Shown here: positions 8,901-16,717 of the stretch, piece after piece | Numbering within the stretch: the first letter of the stretch is position 1 | Layout of the letters: the number at the start of each line of letters is the position of its first letter | Source of the DNA: Arthrobacter antioxidans | GTDB taxonomy: Bacteria > Actinomycetota > Actinomycetes > Actinomycetales > Micrococcaceae | NCBI RefSeq assembly: GCF_023100725.1 | Contig: NZ_CP095501.1 | Coordinates: forward strand, 806,001 to 870,000 | Reading direction: 5' to 3' | DNA length: 64,000 nucleotides | Program-made: the position numbers and the translations under genes | Notes under the pieces: generated by a model | Database searches by the model: none | What the model was told of the DNA's origin: nothing | The model's input: the letters and a program-made list of their open reading frames with translations, nothing else

Positions 8901-9908
8901 CTAGCCCGCGGCCTCGTCGAAGTAGGTCTGAGCGCCTGGGCAGGTCTCGATGTAGGAGATGTCGCCTGCGGTGGCGGCATCGAGTTCCTCGGCCGCGGGG
9001 TGGACCTGGATGAGGGCCTCCTCGTTCTCGAAGATCGTCCGGGTGATGTCCTCCTGGAGCTGTTCGTCCATCGAAGGGCTGGCCACCAGCAGGTTCGGGG
9101 AGGCGATGGCGGGAACGGCCTCGGTCTGGCCTTCGTAGGTGTTCGCGGGGATGTCCTCTGCGACGTAGTAATCGCCGAACTCGGAGGCCAGTGGCTCGGC
9201 GTATTCGCCGATGGGAACCAGCACCATGTCGCCGTCGCTCGCGAGGTCGATGAGCGCGCCCGTGGGAAGCCCGCCGGACCAGAATCCGGCGTCGATGGTG
9301 CCGTCCCGCAGCGCAGCGACGGTTTCGGCGGCGCCGAGCTGGCGGCGTTCCACTCCGGTCTCGGGGTCGATGCCGGCCGCCTCGAGGATACGCAGCGCTG
9401 CGACCTCGGTGGCGGAACCGGGCGCCCCGACGGAAACGACTTTCCCTGCCATGTCCTCGACGGACTGGATTCCGGCTCCGTCGACGCTGACGGCCTGCAT
9501 GAAGTTGTTGTAGATGTTGCCGAGTGAGCAGATCTCGATCGCGTTGCCTTCGAATTCGCCGACGCCTTCCACCGCGTCGGAGACCACGTCGCCCACGGAG
9601 AAGGCGAGCTGGGCCGAGCCGTTCTGGATGAGGAGCATATTGTCCACGGAGGCGTTGGTTTCCTGCACCGTCGCGTCATAGCCTTCGATGTTGTCGCGGA
9701 TCACCGTGGCGAAGCCGCCGCCCAGGGGGTAGTAGACGCCGCCGGTGCCGCCGGTCGCGATGGAGAGTGATCCTCCTTCACCGGAGTCGGCTCCGCCTCC
9801 TCCGCCGCTGGAGCTGGGCTCGGGGCTGCCGCAGGCCGAAAGGAACAGGGCGGGGGCGATGAGTGCCGCCGCGCAAAGACGCTTCCGGCTTCGTTGTTTC
9901 GTAGTCAA
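8901..9908 (-). CDS. TAXI family TRAP transporter solute-binding lipoprotein
   Basis: 335-residue extracytoplasmic binding protein. The N-terminus has a lysine/arginine-rich start, a hydrophobic core (LCAAALIAPALFLSAC) and the lipobox LSAC followed by a Ser/Gly-rich linker, so it should be a lipoprotein. The mature part begins with SLSIATGGTGGVYYPLGG, the hallmark of the TAXI family. The start is TTG at 9908, with AAGGAG 7 bases before it. The codons open further upstream belong to the opposite reading of the neighbouring gene. The TTG overlaps the stop of the upstream decarboxylase-like gene as TTGA. The ligand is unknown; related proteins bind dicarboxylates or amino-acid-like acids. Confidence 0.93.
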   Translation of the reverse strand: MTTKQRSRKRLCAAALIAPALFLSACGSPEPSSSGGGGGADSGEGGSLSIATGGTGGVYYPLGGGFATVIRDNIEGYDATVQETNASVDNMLLIQNGSAQLAFSVGDVVSDAVEGVGEFEGNAIEICSLGNIYNNFMQAVSVDGAGIQSVEDMAGKVVSVGAPGSATEVAALRILEAAGIDPETGVERRQLGAAETVAALRDGTIDAGFWSGGLPTGALIDLASDGDMVLVPIGEYAEPLASEFGDYYVAEDIPANTYEGQTEAVPAIASPNLLVASPSMDEQLQEDITRTIFENEEALIQVHPAAEELDAATAGDISYIETCPGAQTYFDEAAG

Positions 9909-10576
9909 GGCTGTTCTCCTTTGTCGTTGATGATTGCTGGCTGGGTAGGGGGGACGGGGGGCGGGACGGTGCCGGATCGAGGGCCGGGCGCGGGGACGTC
10001 TCCGGCGGCGAGCAGCCCGGCGAGCATCCGGTAGTAGCCGATGAGCAGCGAGAGCTCGGCCACCCCCGGGTGCCCGATGTGCCCGAGGACCCGGGCATGG
10101 ACCTCGTCGTCGACGGAGGTGCCTCGGAGAAGCGCCCGGGTGAAGTCGAGTGCGGCGCGTTCGGTGGCGGAGAGGGTGGGCGGCACGCTGCCGTTCTGGA
10201 GGTGTTCCAGCTCGGTCTCGTCGATGCCGACTGTCGCCGCCACCCGGCTGTGGGCATACCACTCGTACGCCGAGTCGAGCTCTGCGGAAATCGCGCAGAT
10301 GATCAGTTCGCGCAGCCGCCCGTCGAGGGTCCCGCCGAAGCGCAGCACCGCACCGAGCGCCTGGACGGCGTCGCCGATCGCGGGGGCGAAGAGCATCGCG
10401 TTGAATGGGCCCGCCAGGGCGCCGTCGTCGTAGATCATCGTGAACGCGCCGTTGCCGCGCGGAGGTCCCGCGATGGAGTCGTAGACAGCGCGCTGTTCGT
10501 CGGAGAGTTCGGCTGGGGTCAGCAGTGGAAACCGCCCTGCGGCCTGGGGCCTGGCGCTTTCGGTGGTATCAGACAA
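9905..10576 (-). CDS. Carboxymuconolactone decarboxylase family protein
   Basis: 223-residue all-helical protein of the CMD/AhpD-like superfamily. The core is FGGTLDGRLRELIICAISAELDS followed by AYEWYAHSRVAATVGI and a C-terminal helix pair (ELSLLIGYYRMLAGLL). The redox CxxC of AhpD is absent and the SAYEWYAH version is kept, which points to a decarboxylase or lactone/ketone-handling role rather than peroxidase activity. Several starts are possible. TTG at 10576 is preferred because the frame upstream lies within the SDR gene and SDTTESARPQ looks like a normal N-terminus. It overlaps the SDR gene by 8 bp and ends in a TTGA overlap with the TAXI binding-protein gene. Confidence 0.82.
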   Translation of the reverse strand: MSDTTESARPQAAGRFPLLTPAELSDEQRAVYDSIAGPPRGNGAFTMIYDDGALAGPFNAMLFAPAIGDAVQALGAVLRFGGTLDGRLRELIICAISAELDSAYEWYAHSRVAATVGIDETELEHLQNGSVPPTLSATERAALDFTRALLRGTSVDDEVHARVLGHIGHPGVAELSLLIGYYRMLAGLLAAGDVPAPGPRSGTVPPPVPPTQPAIINDKGEQP

Positions 10577-11315
10577 GAGTCCGCCCCCCGTCCACATAGA
10601 GAACGTGCCCGGTGACGAAGGCTGCCTGCCGTGATGCGAGGTAGAGCACGGGGCCGGTGAGGTCGTCGACGGTACCCAACCGGCCGGCCGGAACCATGCC
10701 CGTATAGTGCTCGCGGACGCCCGGACGGCCAAGATGAGCGCTGGTCAGGGCCGTATCGACGTAGCCCGGGGCGATCGCATTGACCGTCACCCCGCTGGCC
10801 GCCCATTCACGCGCCATGACCCGGATGAGCTGGTTCAATCCCCCCTTGCTCGCGGCATACGGCCCATGGTCGGGATGGGCGAGCAGGCTCGATACGGAGG
10901 AGCAGTAGATCTGCCGGCCGTACCGGGCGTCGACCATGACCCGGCCGGCTGCACGACCGAGGCGGAAAGCACTGGACAGGTTGACGGCAATGATCTTGTC
11001 CCAGTCCTCGTCCGTGGTGTCGAGCATGGGTACCCGGTTGTTGATGCCGACCGCGTGGACGAGGATATCGAGGCCACCGAGTTCCGTCTGAGCGGCGTGG
11101 ACTGCCTGCTCACAGCCGCTCGTGGTCGTCAGGTCGGCGGCAACGGTGCCAGCGGTACCGGCGAAGTCCGCCAGACGTTCCGCACTCTGATCCGCGACGA
11201 CCAGACGCGCGCCGGCCTCGAGGAAGGCCTCCGTGCAGGCGGCGCCAATGCCGCCGGCACCGGCCACCAGCACGCGCTGATCCTTCAAACCAAGCCAGTC
11301 AGCCAAAGGAAGCAT
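10569..11315 (-). CDS. SDR family NAD(P)-dependent oxidoreductase
   Basis: Classical short-chain dehydrogenase of about 248 residues, first gene of the long catabolic operon. The cofactor motif VAGAGGIGAACTEAF, the HAVGINN stretch, the Ser in IYCSSVSSL and the catalytic YAASKGGLNQ are all present, and it ends VTGHVLYVDGGRTLV. The likely reaction is oxidation of a hydroxyl on the imported substrate. ATG at 11315 follows GGAG with no spacing. TTG at 11306 (LADWLGL) has GGAG at an 8-base distance and may be the true start. The codons upstream of 11315 cover the operator region and are not thought to be translated. Confidence 0.92.
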   Translation of the reverse strand: MLPLADWLGLKDQRVLVAGAGGIGAACTEAFLEAGARLVVADQSAERLADFAGTAGTVAADLTTTSGCEQAVHAAQTELGGLDILVHAVGINNRVPMLDTTDEDWDKIIAVNLSSAFRLGRAAGRVMVDARYGRQIYCSSVSSLLAHPDHGPYAASKGGLNQLIRVMAREWAASGVTVNAIAPGYVDTALTSAHLGRPGVREHYTGMVPAGRLGTVDDLTGPVLYLASRQAAFVTGHVLYVDGGRTLV

Positions 11316-11386
11316 CTCCGATTCATTGGGCAGAAAGCGTGGGCACCTGGTGGTGCCGAGGTCCTTCGGTGCACCTCTCTGGAGAC

Positions 11387-11394
11387 TGTATACA
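11387..11394. promoter_or_regulatory. Putative GntR/FCD operator TGTATACA
   Basis: A perfect 8-bp palindrome in the 135-bp gap between the regulator gene and the first operon gene. FCD-subgroup GntR proteins bind short palindromes of this kind, often centred on GTATAC. It lies 72 bp upstream of the SDR ATG, and on the minus strand the TATACA could also serve as a -10 element. Binding by the adjacent regulator is inferred from position only. Confidence 0.55.
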
Positions 11395-11450
11395 ATTTTT
11401 CGACAGGATGTAACCCACATCACAAAACTTGTTCAGCAGGCTTCCTTCCG

Positions 11451-12140
11451 TCAGCCCTCTCGCACGGACTCGGCTTCCAGGAAGGTTCGCAGGGCCTGCA
11501 CAGCGTGCTCGCGGTGCTCATCGAGCAGGAGGATGAGCTTCTCGGCGTCCCGTTCTGCGAAGGCGTCGATCATCAGGGCATGTTCATGCTCTACACGTGA
11601 GCGGTTCGAAGCCGATCCGTAGTAGACGAATCTGTAGGCATCGGTGGCGTCCCACAGGATCTTGATGATCCGTTCCAGACGCGGCATCCCGGCTGCCTCT
11701 ACAAGCACGAAATGGAACCGCCGGTTCGCCTCGGTCATCTTCAGCAGGTCCCCCTCGGCGCTCGCTGTCTCGACGTCCCGGGCAGCAGCCTTGAGATCGT
11801 TTAGAACGGTGCTGCTGAGATCCCTCACCAGCGCGACCCGCGTCGCCTCTCCTTCGAGGAGCTGCCGGATCCGATACACCTCCAGCAGGTCTGTGAGGGA
11901 GAGGGTTGCGACCCTATGCCCGCGGTGGGGTTCGTAGAGGACCTGCCCCTCGGACTCGAGGGTCTTGAGAGCCTCACGGAGGGGGACCCGGCTCACGCCG
12001 AAACGTTCCGCGAGTGCGTCCTGGCGGAGCGGCTGTCCGGGCAGGAACTCCCCGGCGATAATCGCGCGTCGGAGCTCCGCGAGCACGAAGGCCTGTGCAG
12101 TCGGTGGACGTTTGGAACTCCCCGTGGCGCTGCTCGTCAC
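11451..12140 (-). CDS. GntR family transcriptional regulator, FadR/FCD subgroup
   Basis: 229 residues. The N-terminal winged helix-turn-helix covers about residues 15-80 (AFVLAELRRAIIAGEFLPGQ, then ALAERFGVSRVPLREALKTLESEG). The all-helical FCD ligand-binding domain follows, with EVYRIRQLLEGEA and FHFVLVEAAGM; Asp and His residues there usually hold a metal and a carboxylate effector. It lies immediately upstream of the 11-gene operon in the same orientation and is its most likely repressor. The effector is presumably the pathway substrate or an intermediate. Transcription may run through from this gene, or start in the gap that holds the palindrome. Confidence 0.93.
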   Translation of the reverse strand: MTSSATGSSKRPPTAQAFVLAELRRAIIAGEFLPGQPLRQDALAERFGVSRVPLREALKTLESEGQVLYEPHRGHRVATLSLTDLLEVYRIRQLLEGEATRVALVRDLSSTVLNDLKAAARDVETASAEGDLLKMTEANRRFHFVLVEAAGMPRLERIIKILWDATDAYRFVYYGSASNRSRVEHEHALMIDAFAERDAEKLILLLDEHREHAVQALRTFLEAESVREG

Positions 12141-12359
12141 GAAGCCGGCCCACCCAGTTCAGTGCTCATCGTCAGAAGTCTAGCCGGGGCGTCATCGGGC
12201 CTCGTCGCGGTGGTTCCGGGCCGGCTGGGAATGCAGGTGATGGGTATGTGTGCTGGACGTCTGGTCCACTCCTGACCCCTGAGGATGAACCTTGCGGCGG
12301 GACCGCCGGCCTTCCCGCCGGGCCCGTCCTGGCATAGCCATCCGGGAGAAGATGTAGCC

Positions 12360-13100
12360 ATGGACAACGATGTATTGCAGCCTTCGATGATCGCGCGGCT
12401 CCTGGAGGAGATCTCGTGGGAGAAGGCCGTCAAGTACCGAGCCGGCGGCCGCGGCATGGAGAACGTGCTCACGGCAGAGGTGCTGATGGGGTTGGACCTC
12501 CTGCCGAGGGACCAGTTCTTCGGGCAGGTCATCCGGTCCGGCTCGGGTGCAGCCGCTACCCGAGCACTCCTGGCTGATCAGGCGGAATCGGCCGTGATGT
12601 CGTTGCTGCCCGGCGACATGTCGGTGAATGCGGCGGGGGCCGCAGGGCGGAAGTTCATCGTCCAGCCGGATGCGATCATCACGACGCCTGACGTCTTTAC
12701 ATTCGTCGAGGCGAAGCGCATCAGGACGAGCTCGTTCCAGCCCGAGCAGCTCGCGCGGGAGTACGTCGCGGTCATGAGCAATGCGGGGGAGAGGATCCCT
12801 CTTCTCTTCCTCCTCGGCGTCGAACCGCCTGTGTCGGTGCAGGGGCTGGGCAAGCTGTCGATCCTGGAAGCGATACGAACGCATCTTCCCGCTGTCCTGC
12901 TCAGAGCGGGTGATATCGGAATCGACGAAGCGGAGCTGCTTGGGAGAATCGACGACGTCCTCTGCTGGATCTCCTGGGACGGTCTTGCTGCCACTGTCGC
13001 TTTTCAATTGGCCGCATTCTCCTGTGGCGATTCAAGCACCGATGCGGCAATCGGGCGCATCGGGCAGCAGGTGATGAGTGCAATCGAGTGGCATTCGTAG
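12360..13100 (+). CDS. Uncharacterised protein with a PD-(D/E)XK nuclease-like motif
   Basis: 246 residues from ATG at 12360 (MDNDVLQPSMIARLLEEISW); GGAGAAG lies upstream. No named family was recognised. The central segment FIVQPDAIITTPDVFTFVEAKRI matches the PD-(D/E)XK pattern: Asp in QPDAII, then VEAK some ten residues later on the next strand, with a Gln-containing helix (SFQPEQLAREY) after it as in many restriction-like folds. No DNA-binding domain or partner methylase is visible. Flanked by the GntR gene (divergent) and a long gap before the EcsC gene, it marks the start of the accessory region. A repair, restriction or toxin-type nuclease are all possible. Confidence 0.6.
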   Translation: MDNDVLQPSMIARLLEEISWEKAVKYRAGGRGMENVLTAEVLMGLDLLPRDQFFGQVIRSGSGAAATRALLADQAESAVMSLLPGDMSVNAAGAAGRKFIVQPDAIITTPDVFTFVEAKRIRTSSFQPEQLAREYVAVMSNAGERIPLLFLLGVEPPVSVQGLGKLSILEAIRTHLPAVLLRAGDIGIDEAELLGRIDDVLCWISWDGLAATVAFQLAAFSCGDSSTDAAIGRIGQQVMSAIEWHS

Positions 13101-13762
13101 CCAAGGAACCCAGCGAACCGCCGTCCTGCTCCACTGGTGGCCCGAATGTCGCGCCTTCGAACCAGTCACAACGTTGGGATTAAGGCCGCTTTGCCTGACT
13201 GTAAGTCACGACACGAGTGCGCTCGAAGCTTTAGGACTGAACAGCGGCCTAGAACGGGCCGGGATCCAAGCATCGTGCTGCTGTGGATTTACTCAAGATG
13301 AGCTTGAGCAGCCAAGCGGTAAATCGCGGCCAGATACTCCGCTAAGGCCGTTCGGCAGGTAACTGGGTCGTAGGCCTGGGGCCGGGCCTAGGGAGCAAAG
13401 GCTAGGTCCAGCACCGGTCCGCTTCGTCCCAATTGTTTAACGACCCGATCACGTCTGCAGCGGCCACAAGTAATCTGCCTGTCGGCACGGCTGTGGCCGC
13501 GTGGTGCGCGTCAATAGGCTATCGCGCATTGGCCGCGGGCATTTAGGAAAATAGCTCATGTCCTCAGACATGGCCGGTACCTCATCACGCTTTTGGCTCG
13601 ACGATGATATTAAGCCTCAGCAGATCACGCGTACAACGGCTGGCCGGCCGCCTTCCGGTGGCTGGCCAGCCGCTCTTTTGCCACTCAACATGCCGAGTAG
13701 GTCATCGGCGGATATTGTTTGCGAAAATGCATATTTGAAAACTTGAACGTTGTGACGGTATT
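13101..13762. other. Intergenic region, 662 bp
   Basis: No convincing gene on either strand. Base composition is less GC-rich than in the flanking operons. It contains a terminator-like hairpin near 13637 and a weak TAGGCC/GGCCTA repeat near 13370. The open frame at 13558-13746 has no ribosome-binding site or recognisable sequence. Confidence 0.5.
13637..13680 (+). terminator. Terminator-like hairpin
   Basis: A 9-bp perfect stem, CGGCTGGCC at 13637-13645 and GGCCAGCCG at 13664-13672, is followed by CTCTTTTG on the plus strand. It lies 540 bp beyond the nuclease-like gene, so it may end a longer transcript or belong to a lost gene. Confidence 0.5.
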
Positions 13763-14776
13763 CTAGACCGCTGCGGTTTCATAGTCATCGTCGGGGTCTG
13801 TTACCAGTGCAGTTGGCAACGGCAGCCCATATTTTTCGCAAAGGAATCGTGTCTGACAGTACCGCTGAGCGTCGGCGGCCACATTGCCGAGTACTGCAGC
13901 ATTCATGCCTGCCCCAATGAGGACGCCAACGAACGGTACGACTTTCGCGACGTTCTGAACTGGGACCCTTGCGCCAGCTGGCCCCAACTGTTGCATCAAC
14001 TTCTCGAGAGCGGCGAGCAGGCGGTGGTCCGCGCGGAGCTTGGGTGACCAATTTACTCGCCCCTTGGCCGCCCCTGCAGCGCGCGCGACATCTCTTAGTG
14101 GCTCGACTTTTGCTGCTTGAGTCATGAACGATCGGCGTACGAGGCGTTGAATGAAAATCTGCTCCTCCGGATCCTTGGCGTCGTAGCCGTAGGAGTATGC
14201 GATACGCGTTGCAATCGAGACGCTCAGAACTTGAATGACCAGCATGTCCGCTGTCATCGCGATAGGGATGCCAGCGACAGGGACCAAAGCCAAGAGCCCC
14301 ATGGCCCCACCTTCGAGCGCACCAGCCGTCCGCCACCTAAGGGTGTTCAGGGCCAGTAGCCGATCACAGACCTTCATATCCTGCTGCCGTAATGCAACAA
14401 ACGAGTCGATATTTAGGCCGCGCTTACGTGCGAGTTTCTCGACGCTCGTCGGGTCATTGAGCTCGCGGGCCCAGTCATTCACCAGTTCTAGTAGTGCCGT
14501 TGCACCTTCAAGTGCCGGTCGCCCTGCCCTGGTTGCGACGGCTTCACCTGCGCGATAGACAGGTCGAGTGACAGCCCCTGGCAGCGCACCTGCGACGCGG
14601 CTTGCAGCGCTGCCTGCCACTTCGCCAGTGCGACTCAACGCTGTACTTGCCCAGTTCGGTAGACCGCGGCGATTATTACGGCGCTGCCAGTGCATGTCGA
14701 GCGTGTTCCATACCTGCCGCTCATACGTACTCATCGATATTATGCCGTCGAAGAGCGGGTCAGTGTAATTGCTCAT
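13763..14776 (-). CDS. EcsC family protein
   Basis: 337-residue protein matching the EcsC family: YERQVWNTLDMHWQRR near the N-terminus, an Ala/Arg-rich helical segment, then GGAMGLLALVPVAGIPIAMTAD, AYSYGYDAKDPEEQIFI and a C-terminal VVPFVGVLIGAGMNAAVLGN hydrophobic pair. EcsC proteins are named after the third gene of the Bacillus ecs operon, but their function is unknown. They carry glycine-rich amphipathic segments suggesting membrane association. AAGGAG sits 4 bases before ATG 14776. There are no ABC transporter genes beside it, so it stands alone in the accessory region. Codon use is less GC-extreme than in the surrounding operons. Confidence 0.82.
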   Translation of the reverse strand: MSNYTDPLFDGIISMSTYERQVWNTLDMHWQRRNNRRGLPNWASTALSRTGEVAGSAASRVAGALPGAVTRPVYRAGEAVATRAGRPALEGATALLELVNDWARELNDPTSVEKLARKRGLNIDSFVALRQQDMKVCDRLLALNTLRWRTAGALEGGAMGLLALVPVAGIPIAMTADMLVIQVLSVSIATRIAYSYGYDAKDPEEQIFIQRLVRRSFMTQAAKVEPLRDVARAAGAAKGRVNWSPKLRADHRLLAALEKLMQQLGPAGARVPVQNVAKVVPFVGVLIGAGMNAAVLGNVAADAQRYCQTRFLCEKYGLPLPTALVTDPDDDYETAAV

Positions 14777-15181
14777 AAGGCTCCTTGTTTATTATGGGGA
14801 CTGATTTCACGATGACGCTACGAGTCGTCCTACGTTAAGATTGCATCATGGGGTGCGCAACTAAGTTGCTGCTCTCGGATTTGCCTCTTCCACTTTTGAC
14901 TTCCTGCTGCCGCAAGGTGGTAAGAAGGGCCATTTCATAGGCCAGAAGCAACTTCATCAATCCCGCCGCGCGTCCTTGGAACGTGCGCTATTACGTCACT
15001 TGTGCGACTGGGCGGGACCTTCGGAGGGAGACGGAACGTATGAACGATCACGGATGTGCCCTCAGGCAGAATGTCTGGTCGAAGTAGGTGGACGCCTAAG
15101 CTTCCGGCGGATCCGCTCAGTTCTCATTTTCAGAGGACGGCTCTCGTAGTTCTGTCGGCTGGGATTTACCTACGCCCGCGC
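14777..15181. other. Intergenic region, 405 bp
   Basis: No gene recognised. A 16-codon reading frame at 15040-15087 has a good GGAGGGAG 9 bases upstream but no other support. It lies on the plus strand while both flanking genes are on minus. Confidence 0.45.
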
Positions 15182-16351
15182 TCAACAGGGGCGGTAGGTC
15201 TTCCCGCCGGGTGCGTAGCAGCGGGGCCCTGTGTAGCCGGGATAGGGATCTGCCGCCGCAGGGGGAGCCGGAGGGACGTACGGCGCTGCGGGTGGAATGT
15301 AGGGCTCGGGTGCGGGTGGAAGATTCCGAATCCGCTCCTGCTCGGCGATTGCTGCGGCTTCGGCGGCCAGTCGATCGGCTTCGGCGCGAGCGTCGGCTTC
15401 TGCCTGAACACGTTCTGCCTCGACGCGCGCGGCTTCCGCAGCCTCTGCCTGAATGCGCTCGGCCTCGATGCGGGCGGCTTCGACCGCCTTGGCTGCTTCT
15501 GCTTTGGCGGCTGCAGCTTGGGCTGCCTCTTCTGCTTTCTCGAGAGAGGTCGCTTTGATGTTGGCGCTGGCCAATGACCGTTCACCTCTGGTGATCCGTG
15601 TGTTGAGATCACGCACCAATTCGGCAGTGCGATCGGCTCCGATGGCGAGGACGCGGACCGTGTCCTTGCCCGCTTCGAGAGTTTCCCGGACGGCCTTTGC
15701 GGTCGTCAGGGCGGCAAGAATGCCGGCAGCGGTCGCGGCGGCTGCTGATGCTGTGTCGCCGACAGGAGCCTCGGTTGCCGCAGTGAGCGCCTCCACGGCA
15801 TCGGCCACTTCTGCCGGGACGGTGCACTCTGCAGCGACGTCCATCAATCCGACCTTCTGAGCGGTCGCCTCGTTGTATGCGGCTTGCACCTCGTCGTAGT
15901 ACTTCTTGTTCGGCTCGATGAGAACGGGAACGCCTAGGCCCACACGTGCGATTTCTGCGTTGACCAGGGTCTGGTCCTCGATGAACACGGCGGCCAGCAC
16001 GCGGTCGTACCTATCTGTCCGCTCGACGTCGAAATCGAGGCCGACCTGCGTTCCAGGTGGCGTCAACGATTCGAGCTTCTCCGTAGCCTCCAGGCCGAGG
16101 CACTCGACGGGCTTGTCAGGATGTTTCGTCTCCGGTGTGTCAACGTTTAACAGGCGGACCGTCTGGTCGTCGCCGTCGAAGTTGATGACGAGGGTGTCGC
16201 CATCGATTACCCGCACCACGGTGCCGGGTTGGAAGTCGCCCGCAGGCTCGCCGGACGGGTCGGAGCTGTTACAGGCAGTCAGAGTCGAGGCGAGAACCGC
16301 GACGGTCAAGAGGGTCGCCGGTGCGAGCCGGCATAAGCGAGCATGGGTCAT
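15182..16351 (-). CDS. Secreted thermonuclease (SNase-like) with long alanine-rich helix and Cys-containing tail
   Basis: 389-residue extracytoplasmic nuclease. The N-terminus (residues 1-27) is a signal segment ending in a lipobox-like STLTAC, so a lipoprotein is likely. The SNase domain covers about 35-180: VVRVIDGDTLVINFDG, VRLLNVDTPETKHP and RTDRYDRVLAAVF contain the expected Asp, Arg and Glu residues of staphylococcal nuclease. Residues 225-340 form a very Ala/Glu/Arg-rich predicted coiled coil with repeated EAARIEAERIQAEA-type units. A Pro/Ala linker and the tail RCYAPGGKTYRPC end the chain. ATG 16351 is chosen; the 21 codons upstream are Arg-rich and lack a signal. The nuclease probably acts at the cell surface on extracellular DNA or RNA. 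Confidence 0.88.
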   Translation of the reverse strand: MTHARLCRLAPATLLTVAVLASTLTACNSSDPSGEPAGDFQPGTVVRVIDGDTLVINFDGDDQTVRLLNVDTPETKHPDKPVECLGLEATEKLESLTPPGTQVGLDFDVERTDRYDRVLAAVFIEDQTLVNAEIARVGLGVPVLIEPNKKYYDEVQAAYNEATAQKVGLMDVAAECTVPAEVADAVEALTAATEAPVGDTASAAAATAAGILAALTTAKAVRETLEAGKDTVRVLAIGADRTAELVRDLNTRITRGERSLASANIKATSLEKAEEAAQAAAAKAEAAKAVEAARIEAERIQAEAAEAARVEAERVQAEADARAEADRLAAEAAAIAEQERIRNLPPAPEPYIPPAAPYVPPAPPAAADPYPGYTGPRCYAPGGKTYRPC

Positions 16352-16717
16352 CGATCTTCTTCTGCAGATATGAGTACGGACGCTACGGCGGACTGGGAGG
16401 GCGTAATCGCCCATCTATGCCAGCGGCGGGAGTGTCACCGGACGCGGCCGCCCCGAAACAAGAAGCGGGCATCACGAATGACATTAAAGATTTAGCACGA
16501 ATAGTCAGGTCGGCTTGTCCAGCCCCGCCGAACCTGACGAAAAGCTGAGCTTGCACGGCATCGCAGGCGGAATTCTGCCTGCATTCAGATCCGGTTCGGT
16601 GGTCAGCGGTTCGCGCGAGTACGCTGCCCAAAGACACCGCATCAACCCTGGGGACTTTTCATCAATTCATCATTCCGCACGCCTGCCCAAAACACGACGT
16701 CACCGACCAAGCCGAAG
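16352..16717. other. Intergenic region between divergent nuclease genes, 366 bp
   Basis: Both flanking genes read outward, so promoters for both should lie here. AT-richer stretches occur around 16480-16500 and 16655-16675, but no clear -35/-10 pair or palindrome was picked out. The HNH frame is open back to about 16640 without an ATG. Confidence 0.45.

Noticed and set aside
13140..13165. TTCGAACC-like sequence resembling a tRNA T-loop
   Set aside because: No matching T-stem, anticodon arm or acceptor stem can be drawn around it on either strand.
13364..13395. TAGGCC/GGCCTA hairpin
   Set aside because: Only a 6-bp stem with no T-tail and no gene ending nearby; expected by chance in GC-rich DNA.
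15040..15087. 16-codon ORF with a good ribosome-binding site in the spacer after EcsC
   Set aside because: Too short, no similarity, and no gene follows on the same strand that it could lead; chance cannot be excluded.
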